A DNA stretch of 20,192 nucleotides. Origin: Proteobacteria bacterium UBA664 (GTDB taxonomy: Bacteria > Pseudomonadota > Gammaproteobacteria > UBA7966). The stretch is from contig DBNU01000041.1 in NCBI GenBank assembly GCA_002299125.1, forward strand, positions 1 to 20,192, read 5' to 3'. Below are positions 14,963 through 20,192 of the stretch, piece after piece. The translations under genes were made by a program, and so were the position numbers. The first letter of the stretch is position 1; each line of letters starts with the position of its first letter. A model generated the notes under the pieces. It saw nothing but the letters and a program-made list of their open reading frames with translations, was not told the DNA's origin and ran no database searches.

Positions 14963-15844
14963 TCAGCGGCGCCGGTACAGCACTCCGCGCGGGTAGCGCT
15001 GGAGTTCGAACCAGTCGGCGTAGCCGTGCACCGGCTCCGAGCCGCCGAGGAACAGACTCGCACCCGGATGCATCTGCTGCGCGATGCGGGCCAGGATGTC
15101 CTGCTTGGTCTCCTGGGAGAAGTAGATGAGGACGTTCCTGCAGAAGACGAGGTCGAAGCGACCGAGCAAAGTGTAGCTGGTCAGCAGATTGAGCTCTCTG
15201 AAGCTGCAGCGTGCGCGGACCTCATCGCGGAGTCGCTTGCGCTTGCCTGCCTCGGAGAAGAAGCGTGCGAGGCGATCCGGCGACAGACCCCGCGAGAGTT
15301 CGAAGTCCTCGTATTCGGCTTGTTGCGCCTGCGCCAGGATCGAAGGGGAGATGTCCGTGCCCACGATTTCCACCCTCGGCAGCGCCGAGCGTGGATGCTG
15401 CGCCAGATACTCGCTCACGGCCATGCTGATGGAGTAGGCCTCCTGTCCGCTCGAACAGGCCGCTGACCAGATCCGGACCACGGGTCTGCCGGTGCCCTCG
15501 AATTCCGGCAACAGGCGGCTGGAGAGCAACTCGAAGGGGTGGCCATCGCGAAACCAGAGCGTCTCGTTGGTTGTCATCGCGTCGATGACACGCAAACGTA
15601 GGTTGGCGGGGCGATTGGCCTCCAATGCGCGGACCAGATCATGCAATCGCTCCGTGCCGAGCTCATCCAGCACGCGCGAAAGCCGCGACTTCACCAGATA
15701 TTCCTTACCGACGCCCAGGGTGATACCGCTCGCTCGTTCGAGAAACGCGCAGAACTGCTGATAGGCGACCGCCTCGGACATCGCGTCGGGGGCAGGCGGG
15801 CAGGCAGGCAGAGAGCCCGCCACCGGAAGACTTCCATGCTTCAT
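14963..15844 (-). CDS. cheR: CheR, chemoreceptor glutamate methyltransferase
   Basis: CheR uses S-adenosylmethionine to methylate receptor glutamates for chemotactic adaptation. It has 293 residues. The N-terminal helical domain (about 22-100) includes TTNET (91-95). The methyltransferase fold follows: motif I IWSAACSSGQEAYS (about 125-138), the acidic ligand in VGTDIS (Asp164) and the late motif FDLVFCRNVLIYF (about 230-242). I chose the ATG at 15844, which has GAGG 7 nt upstream. An in-frame ATG at 15781 would start closer to the conserved domain but has no ribosome site. It lies 57 nt downstream of cheV and is probably co-transcribed. No demethylase or kinase gene is in the window, so the main che operon is elsewhere. 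Confidence 0.95.
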   Translation of the reverse strand: MKHGSLPVAGSLPACPPAPDAMSEAVAYQQFCAFLERASGITLGVGKEYLVKSRLSRVLDELGTERLHDLVRALEANRPANLRLRVIDAMTTNETLWFRDGHPFELLSSRLLPEFEGTGRPVVRIWSAACSSGQEAYSISMAVSEYLAQHPRSALPRVEIVGTDISPSILAQAQQAEYEDFELSRGLSPDRLARFFSEAGKRKRLRDEVRARCSFRELNLLTSYTLLGRFDLVFCRNVLIYFSQETKQDILARIAQQMHPGASLFLGGSEPVHGYADWFELQRYPRGVLYRRR

Positions 15845-15901
15845 GTGGGGGCCTCGTCCGGACCGCTCAGGGTTGTTCGCAGGCGCACTCGAGTGGGCCT
15901 G

Positions 15902-16843
15902 TCAGGCGTCCGCAGTTTCGGTAGCGGTCTCGGCCAGACCGATGCCCTGCAGGATCGCCCGCCCCAGTTCATCGGGCGCAAACTTGGCGAGCATGTTGTC
16001 CGCACCTACCCGTTTGACGGTCTGGCTGTTGAAAGTCCCCGAGAGTGACGTGTGGAGCACCACCGTCAGCCCGCGCAGGCGGTCGTCCTCCTTGATCTTC
16101 TTGCAGAGCGTGTAGCCGTCCATCTCCGGCATCTCGACATCCGACAGCACCATGGAGATGTGATCCTGCACCCGTTGGCCTTCGGCGAGGTACTTCTGCA
16201 GGACCTCCAGCCCCTCCCGACCATTCGTGGCCTGAATGTATTTGAGTCCCAACTGGTCCAGCACTCGCTGGATCTGCTTGCGCGCCATCAGGGAATCATC
16301 AACGAACAGAACATGTTTTTCCTGCGGCGGAATGCTGGTGGCCGCCATCGCTTCGGAGAGGCCGGTCGCCTCGCCGATGACGTCACCCATCACCTTCTCG
16401 ACATCGATGATCTCGACCAGCTCGTTGTCGACGTTGGTAACCGCCGTCAGGTAGTTGTCATTGCCGATCCCCTTCGGTGGCGGCTTGATCTGCTCCCAGT
16501 TCATGTTGACGATGCGATCGACCCCACTCACGAGAAAACCCTGGATGCGGCGGTTGTACTCGGTGACGATCACGAACAGCTCGGAGTCCAGATCCAGTGC
16601 CGGGCGACCAACGGCACGGGCCAGATCGAGGATGGGAATGGTCTGGTCGCGCATGTGGGCGATACCGCGCACCACCGGATGGGCGTGTGGCACCTGGGTA
16701 AGCGGTGGCCGCTTCAGCACCTCGCGCACCTTGAAGACGTTGATCCCGAAGCGCTGGCGGCCACCGAGCCGGAACATCAGCAGCTCCAGCCGGTTGCGGC
16801 CCACCAATTGAGTCATCCGGTTGACTCCGTCCATCACGCTCAT
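15902..16843 (-). CDS. cheV: CheV, CheW-receiver hybrid chemotaxis coupling protein
   Basis: CheV couples receptors to the CheA kinase and may act as a phosphate sink in adaptation. It has 313 residues, the normal length. A CheW-like domain (about 15-165) contains FGINVFKVREVLKRPP and RGIAHMRDQTIPILDLARAV. A receiver domain (about 176-300) follows, with the acidic pair Asp182/Asp183 in LFVDDS, phospho-acceptor Asp235 in LSDVEMPEMDG, Thr265/Ser266 and Lys287, all the residues needed for phosphorylation. I chose the ATG at 16843 with GGAG 7 nt upstream; the frame upstream to 17155 runs antisense through the promoter region and flgA and is not protein-like. A sigma-28-like promoter lies about 60 nt upstream. 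Confidence 0.96.
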   Translation of the reverse strand: MSVMDGVNRMTQLVGRNRLELLMFRLGGRQRFGINVFKVREVLKRPPLTQVPHAHPVVRGIAHMRDQTIPILDLARAVGRPALDLDSELFVIVTEYNRRIQGFLVSGVDRIVNMNWEQIKPPPKGIGNDNYLTAVTNVDNELVEIIDVEKVMGDVIGEATGLSEAMAATSIPPQEKHVLFVDDSLMARKQIQRVLDQLGLKYIQATNGREGLEVLQKYLAEGQRVQDHISMVLSDVEMPEMDGYTLCKKIKEDDRLRGLTVVLHTSLSGTFNSQTVKRVGADNMLAKFAPDELGRAILQGIGLAETATETADA

Positions 16844-16904
16844 CGGCTCTCCCCTTCCCCGCTGCTGTACGTTCTCCGCGGGCTGTCCCGGGAGTGCGCT
16901 CGGG

Positions 16905-16931
16905 CTATCGGCAGTGGTGCGAGGCCCTTGA
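16905..16931 (-). promoter_or_regulatory. Sigma-28 (FliA)-like promoter for cheV-cheR
   Basis: On the minus strand TCAAG (TCAA at 16931-16928), then exactly 15 nt, then GCCGATAG (16912-16905). That is 3 of 4 and 7 of 8 matches to TAAA-N15-GCCGATAA, the best FliA site in the window. The predicted start is near 16898, 55 nt before the cheV ATG. Chemotaxis genes are usual FliA targets. Confidence 0.7.
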
Positions 16932-16975
16932 GTGGTCAGAGTGACAGCGGCCCGGAACAAGCCCCCAACGCAATC

Positions 16976-16991
16976 TGGCATTCCACTTGCT
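16976..16991 (+). promoter_or_regulatory. Sigma-54 promoter for flgA
   Basis: TGGCATTCCACTTGCT has exact GG-N10-GC spacing and 10 of 12 matches to TGGCACG-N4-TTGCW, with a perfect -12 half. The predicted start is near 17003, 30 nt before the flgA ATG and its AGGA. It diverges from the sigma-28-like site for cheV 45 bp away, so the 189-bp intergenic region serves two sigma factors, one on each strand. Confidence 0.7.
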
Positions 16992-17032
16992 GCAGTGGCT
17001 ACGAATCCCTTTCCCGCGTCAGGAATCCGACC

Positions 17033-17734
17033 ATGCCGATGCTCCCCCTTCGGGCCCGCCTTACGCTCGCCTGCCTGCTGGTCTCTTCGGCATTGCCCGT
17101 GGGTGCCGTGCCGACACAGGACCTCGAGGCCGTACGACTTGCCGTGCACGAACACGTCCAGGCATTGCTCGGCCCGACTGTCCAGATCGAGATCAACCGC
17201 CCGGACTCCCGTCTACGTCTGGCGGCGTGCCGTCAGACACTTGAAGTGTTTGAGCAAGGACGCCCCATCACGGTCGGCACGAACACGCTGGGTGTGCGCT
17301 GTCCGGGGCAGGTCCCATGGACCATCTATCTTTCCGCGCGCGTGAGTCAGCTCATCCCGGTGCTGGTGGCCACACGCCCGCTCTCACCTGGACATCTGAT
17401 TACGGCCGAAGACCTCGCGCTGGTCTCGCAGGATCAGGGTCGGGTGCGCCAGAACACGCTGGCCGATCCCTCCGCGGCCATCGGTCGTGTCGTGGCCCGG
17501 CCGCTGACCGCCGGCATGCCTCTCACCGCGCAGCACATGACGGAGGCCACGAGTATCCGCCGCGGGGAGCAAGTGATCATCCGGGCTGGCAAGGGTGGCT
17601 TGGCAGTGGAGACACCCGGCAAGGCGTTGGCCGACGGTGCACCCGGCAGCCGCATTCGCGTCGAAAACCTGCGCTCGCGTCGCGTGGTCGAGGGCAAGGT
17701 CGGTCCTGATCGCGTGATCGAGGTCTCAATGTAG
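17033..17734 (+). CDS. flgA: FlgA, P-ring assembly chaperone
   Basis: FlgA is a periplasmic chaperone that helps FlgI assemble into the P-ring. From the chosen start it has 233 residues. A signal peptide (MPMLPLRARLTLACLLVSSA, ending in LPVGA) is followed by the FlgA N-terminal part with SRLRLAACRQTLEVFEQG. A SAF/ChapFlgA domain follows, with RPLSPGHLITAEDLALVSQD, IGRVVARPLTAGMPLTAQHM and the end VEGKVGPDRVIEV. I chose the ATG at 17033 with AGGA 8 nt upstream; another ATG at 17039 is possible. The frame is open far upstream to 16052, but that stretch is antisense to cheV. A sigma-54 site lies just upstream. Its client FlgI is in the same locus. Confidence 0.95.
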   Translation: MPMLPLRARLTLACLLVSSALPVGAVPTQDLEAVRLAVHEHVQALLGPTVQIEINRPDSRLRLAACRQTLEVFEQGRPITVGTNTLGVRCPGQVPWTIYLSARVSQLIPVLVATRPLSPGHLITAEDLALVSQDQGRVRQNTLADPSAAIGRVVARPLTAGMPLTAQHMTEATSIRRGEQVIIRAGKGGLAVETPGKALADGAPGSRIRVENLRSRRVVEGKVGPDRVIEVSM

Positions 17735-17821
17735 GCATCGCCCGCTACGGTGGCCCGCCCTTCGGCCGACACCCCACCTGACGGATCCGGACACAGCACC
17801 CACGCTTTTCTGGCGGGTGAC

Positions 17822-17848
17822 TCAAGTTGCAAGGAAGCTGGTCGCTAC
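17822..17848 (+). promoter_or_regulatory. Sigma-28 (FliA)-like promoter for flgM-flgN
   Basis: TCAAGTT (17822-17828; consensus TAAAGTT) with exactly 15 nt between TCAA and GTCGCTAC (17841-17848; 5 of 8 to GCCGATAA). The -10 core GTCGCTA is the one found before the first flagellin. The predicted start near 17855 gives an unusually long leader of about 150 nt that contains a perfect hairpin. FliA control of flgMN is known in Pseudomonas, which supports the placement. Confidence 0.5.
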
Positions 17849-17872
17849 CCTATATGCGTCATCCCAACGGAT

Positions 17873-17892
17873 GGCATCTGGCGACAGATGCC
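17873..17892 (+). repeat. Perfect 8-bp hairpin with GCGA loop in the flgM leader
   Basis: GGCATCTG (17873-17880), loop GCGA, then CAGATGCC (17885-17892). A GNRA-type tetraloop on a perfect stem suggests a stable RNA fold about 20 nt from the predicted flgM start of transcription. No T-tract follows, so it is not an intrinsic terminator for flgA. Possible roles are mRNA 5' stabilisation or a protein/RNA binding site; none is shown. Confidence 0.5.
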
Positions 17893-18007
17893 GCACCGAA
17901 GGAGACGGCCGAAGCCTCGGGTGCCTGTCGCCACGACCTGAGTCACCCGGCGGACTGCTCGCCTATCGGCGCGGGTCCACGCATCCAGAGACGGGAGACA
18001 GCTCGAG

Positions 18008-18346
18008 ATGGTTACAGAAGTGAAGGGGCCGACTGCAGCAGTGGTCAGCATCGAGGGTCGCGGCGGGCCTGGCCCAGTCCGCACGGCGGGTACAGCCGGC
18101 ACCAGTACCACAAGCATCACCCGACCCCAGGTCAGCATCACCGGAGATGCCGCTACCATGGCTGCTCTCGAACGGGCCGTGGCGGCTTCGCCGGAGGTGG
18201 ACCCCAAGCGCGTCGAGGCAGTGCAGACGGCATTGGCCGAGGGTAGCTACCAAGTGGATCCTCGACGCACTGCCGACCAGTTCCTGCGCCTGGAGAACCT
18301 GATGGCTGCAGCGACCACTCGAGGGGCGGCGGGTAATGACGACTGA
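18008..18346 (+). CDS. flgM: FlgM, anti-sigma-28 factor
   Basis: FlgM binds FliA (sigma-28) and keeps it inactive until the hook is finished, then is exported through it. It has 112 residues, normal for the family. The first 45 residues are low in complexity and likely disordered (TAGTAGTSTTSIT), as expected for an export substrate. The C-terminal half carries the sigma-28-binding region: RAVAASPEVDPKRVEAVQTA, then LAEGSYQVDPRRTADQFLRL (about 56-95). The ATG at 18008 has GGAG 10 nt upstream. Its end overlaps flgN by 11 nt. A sigma-28-like site about 160 bp upstream would make it feedback-controlled by its own target. Confidence 0.93.
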   Translation: MVTEVKGPTAAVVSIEGRGGPGPVRTAGTAGTSTTSITRPQVSITGDAATMAALERAVAASPEVDPKRVEAVQTALAEGSYQVDPRRTADQFLRLENLMAAATTRGAAGNDD

Positions 18347-18737
18347 GGCCTTGGCCGCACTCGACGCGCTCACCACGCGCTTCGAAGATTTGCTCACTCA
18401 GGAAGAGCTCGCTTTGCGCGGCCCCGACGCCAAGGCTGTTGAGCAGATTGCCGGTGACAAGGCGCAGCTCGTAGCTGAGATCGAACGACAGCTCGACGCG
18501 CTGAGGGCCCCGGCCTCCAGCGCTGCTGAGCAAGGCTCGAGGGCACGTCTGCACGAGCGGCTCTCGGCCTGTCAGCATCACAATCGCCTGAACGGTGCCC
18601 TCATCGAAGCGAACCGTAGCTTCAACAATCTTTTGCTGGGCTCCCTGCGCGGGCAGCACGGCGGTCGATCGCAAGTCTACGGTCGAGGCGGCGGGCTCAC
18701 TGAAATCGGTGGCAGTGCATCTCTGGGACGCGCCTGA
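18336..18737 (+). CDS. flgN: FlgN-like export chaperone
   Basis: FlgN is a cytoplasmic chaperone for the junction proteins FlgK and FlgL, both encoded in this window. It has 133 residues, typical length. The family is weakly conserved and the call rests on a helical profile (FEDLLTQEELALRGPDAKAV, then QIAGDKAQLVAEIERQLDAL), the NGALIEANRSFNNLLLG segment, and position. The ATG at 18336 overlaps the last 11 nt of flgM in another frame, with GAGGGG and GGCGGG just upstream, so translation is probably coupled. The C-terminal 30 residues are Gly/Ser-rich and probably flexible. Confidence 0.88.
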   Translation: MTTEALAALDALTTRFEDLLTQEELALRGPDAKAVEQIAGDKAQLVAEIERQLDALRAPASSAAEQGSRARLHERLSACQHHNRLNGALIEANRSFNNLLLGSLRGQHGGRSQVYGRGGGLTEIGGSASLGRA

Positions 18738-18783
18738 GCGCTCCCGGCCGCAGACAGCGCCCTCCCCCAGGACTCCTCTCCCC

Positions 18784-19551
18784 ATGTCGAAAGTCAGGGT
18801 GCTCAAGCTGCGGCATGGCGGTCAGCACCCAGAGGCCGAAGAAACCATCGCCGATCACGAGGAGATCGCCAGCCAGCTCGCGCTGCTCCTGGCGAGCCGC
18901 GCGACACTCGGAATCGGCATCGAGGAAGGCCAGGAGGTATACCTTTCGCGCGCCCTCGAGATCGTTCCCGAGGATGGCTATCTCGTCCTCGATGAACTGG
19001 TGCCGTCCGAAGGCAACCAGCGTCTGCGCTCGGGGACACGCATCCTGGTCACGGCGCGCTCACGCGGTACATTGCTGCGCTTCTACACCGAGGTGCAGGA
19101 GATCGCCTCTGAGCGCGGCCTGGCGTATTACCGGCTGCGCTGGCCGCGTCTCATCGGCCTGCAACAGCGTCGACGGCACTTCCGGGTGTTCGTGCCGATG
19201 AGCCAGAGCGTGCCGGTGCTGCTCGCGACGGACGACGACGTCCGCCTGCAGGGCGAGCTGCGCGATCTCAGCGTCTCCGGCTTCAGCGCCCGCCTGCCTG
19301 AGCAATTGCCTGTCCGCCTGGTGACCGGCCAAGTGCTGCCCTCCTGCCGCCTGGCCCTGCCGGACCACGGCCAGGTGATCGTGCCCGTGGAGCTGCGTTA
19401 TCTGGAGGCACCCCGCGACCAGCGCCGCAGCGCCCGCATCGGCGGCCGCTTCCTGCGACTCTCCACCCAGACCGAGCGCCAGTTGGAGAAGATGGTGCGC
19501 GCCATCGAGCGCGAGGCGCAGCGTCGCGGCCAGCGCGACCGGCCCGCCTGA
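18784..19551 (+). CDS. flgZ: YcgR/FlgZ-type PilZ protein, c-di-GMP flagellar brake
   Basis: Proteins of this type bind cyclic di-GMP and slow or bias the flagellar motor. From the chosen start it has 255 residues. The N-terminal YcgR domain (about 20-125) has the low-conservation beta pattern of the family (ILVTARSRGTLLRFYTEV). The PilZ domain (about 126-240) has the RxxxR ligand motif in QQRRRHFRVFVP (Arg130-Arg134) and DxSxxG in LRDLSVSGFSARLP (Asp161, Ser163, Gly166), so c-di-GMP binding is expected. I chose the ATG at 18784, which begins the recognisable domain. An open frame back to 18595 overlaps flgN and is unlikely. Position after flgN matches flgZ in Pseudomonas. The ribosome site (AGGA, 11 nt) is weak. 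Confidence 0.9.
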   Translation: MSKVRVLKLRHGGQHPEAEETIADHEEIASQLALLLASRATLGIGIEEGQEVYLSRALEIVPEDGYLVLDELVPSEGNQRLRSGTRILVTARSRGTLLRFYTEVQEIASERGLAYYRLRWPRLIGLQQRRRHFRVFVPMSQSVPVLLATDDDVRLQGELRDLSVSGFSARLPEQLPVRLVTGQVLPSCRLALPDHGQVIVPVELRYLEAPRDQRRSARIGGRFLRLSTQTERQLEKMVRAIEREAQRRGQRDRPA

Positions 19552-19571
19552 AGGCGTGTCAAGCCAAGCCC

Positions 19572-19601
19572 TTGGCAGGTCCCCGGGGTGGGCGCTATCC
19601 T
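19572..19601 (+). promoter_or_regulatory. Sigma-70-like promoter for tRNA-Ala
   Basis: TTGGCA (19572-19577), 18 nt, TATCCT (19596-19601): 5 of 6 and 4 of 6 matches to the housekeeping consensus. The start would fall near 19608, 10 nt before the tRNA. The CCTCGCCC after the -10 is a G/C-rich discriminator like those of stringently controlled stable-RNA promoters. Confidence 0.5.
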
Positions 19602-19617
19602 CCTCGCCCTTCGGTCG

Positions 19618-19693
<76 letters not shown>

Positions 19694-19700
19694 CCATTTC

Positions 19701-19729
19701 GCAGGTCAGACCTCTCGCCTGGCTTTTTT
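19701..19729 (+). terminator. Possible weak terminator after tRNA-Ala
   Basis: A short imperfect stem (CAGG at 19702-19705 with CCTG at 19718-19721, or AGGT-CAG-ACCT at 19703-19713) is followed by TTTTTT at 19724-19729. The stem is only 4 bp, so the call rests mainly on the T-tract and its position just after the tRNA. The rest of 19730-19878 has another T-rich run near 19823-19838 and nothing else I recognise. Confidence 0.35.
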
Positions 19730-19878
19730 CCCGAATCGCGCGTGTGGGTAGGCCTCTGCGGCGCGGCCCGATGCCCTGCGACGGTGTGACGCTCCAGCTT
19801 CTACCCCGTTTCCCGCCGAACGGCCTCTCTTTTTTTCCATTCGACCGATGGCTGACCGATGCACGGCTGGTCGTCAGA

Positions 19879-20192
19879 TCAAAGAGTTGTGCGCATTGGT
19901 TCGCGGGCAACGCCGGCGACCGGCGCAGAGTCGAACCCGTCCATGCGACCGAATTGCCGCTCCTGATCGTCCCAGGACCACGGTACCTTGCTGTTCTTCA
20001 GCCAGATCAGGCTGAGCGTGCGCGGCTGCTTGCCAGCCAGCAGGCCCTTCGCCACCGTCGGCGACAGAAGCGTCAGCCGCAGCAGTTCTTTGACCGTCGT
20101 CGGGTACAGGCCCTCGCGCCGCGCAATCTCGCTGCGGCTGGCCACCCGCCCTTCGTCGAGCAGACGCTGCCAGTGAAAAGCGCGCGACAAAG
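19879..20192 (-). CDS. HTH protein of the recombinase-linked type, 5' end cut by window edge
   Basis: About 103 residues are visible, ending at a TGA at 19881-19879. The frame is open to the right window edge. The first codon that could serve as a start (TTG, 20190) is inside conserved sequence, so the real start is most likely outside. The visible sequence LSRAFHWQRLLDEGRVASRS, then EIARREGLYPTTVKELLRLT and LLSPTVAKGLLAGKQPRTLS, resembles small helix-turn-helix proteins, or C-terminal parts, found beside serine recombinases in proteobacterial mobile elements. The family is recalled from its pattern, not searched. The helix-turn-helix spans about residues 15-45 of the visible part. It lies 186 bp from the tRNA-Ala 3' end, converging on it, which fits an island edge or remnant. 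It could instead be an unrelated DNA-binding protein. Confidence 0.6.
   Translation of the reverse strand, partial: LSRAFHWQRLLDEGRVASRSEIARREGLYPTTVKELLRLTLLSPTVAKGLLAGKQPRTLSLIWLKNSKVPWSWDDQERQFGRMDGFDSAPVAGVAREPMRTTL

Larger units (their letters stand above)
17814..17949. repeat. 11-bp inverted repeat spanning the flgM promoter and leader
   Basis: CGGGTGACTCA (17814-17824) and TGAGTCACCCG (17939-17949) are perfect reverse complements 114 nt apart. The left arm overlaps the -35 of the sigma-28-like site, so the two arms would both be in RNA only on read-through from flgA. It could be a binding site pair or chance; an arm pair this long is not very rare in a window of this size. Confidence 0.4.

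Noticed and set aside
16052..17032. Long N-terminal extension of flgA on the plus strand
   Set aside because: The frame is open only because it lies antisense to cheV in G/C-rich DNA. The sequence is not protein-like, and FlgA has a proper signal peptide and ribosome site at 17033.
17827..18246. Plus-strand frame of 139 residues between flgA and flgM
   Set aside because: It overlaps most of flgM in another frame, lacks a ribosome site, and its sequence is low-complexity H, R, G and S. It is treated as a shadow frame over the flgM leader.

Overview
The window is a high-GC bacterial flagellar locus that reads almost completely as known genes. The order cheR, cheV, flgA, flgM, flgN and a YcgR-type PilZ gene, next to flgBCDEFGHIJKL and flagellin genes, is the arrangement known from Pseudomonas and related polar-flagellated Gammaproteobacteria. 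L-ring and P-ring genes (flgH, flgI) confirm a Gram-negative cell. I cannot name the genus. A non-enteric gammaproteobacterium is the best inference.

Layout. Positions 1-3267 (minus strand) carry two paralogous flagellin genes; the first is cut by the window edge and the second ends at a strong intrinsic terminator. Positions 3473-14498 (minus) carry flgL, K, J, I, H, G, F, E, D, C and B, i.e. flgB to flgL in the direction of transcription. They encode rod, hook, L- and P-rings, hook cap, rod cap/muramidase and hook-filament junction proteins. Positions 14963-16843 (minus) carry cheR and cheV. Positions 17033-19551 (plus) carry flgA, flgM, flgN and a PilZ protein, divergent from cheV. A tRNA-Ala(CGC) gene lies at 19618-19693. 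The right edge holds the 3' part of a minus-strand gene resembling helix-turn-helix proteins linked to recombinase elements, possibly the edge of an island.

Regulation can be read partly from the DNA. Sites with sigma-54 spacing (GG-N10-GC) stand before flgB, flgG, flgI and flgA. Sigma-28-like sites stand before cheV, flgM and the first flagellin, and more weakly before the second. This fits a known hierarchy: sigma-54 with a FleQ-type activator makes the hook-basal body. FlgM is then exported with FlgN-type chaperone help, and FliA is released to transcribe flagellin, chemotaxis and flgMN. All promoter calls were made by eye.

I do not see a previously undescribed system. The points most worth a second look are a 463-bp gap that splits flgH from flgI and contains an 11/12 sigma-54 promoter for flgI, the tiling of sigma-54 sites through the cluster, repeat-like hairpin DNA between flgB and cheR, a structured flgM leader, and the tRNA/recombinase-like boundary.
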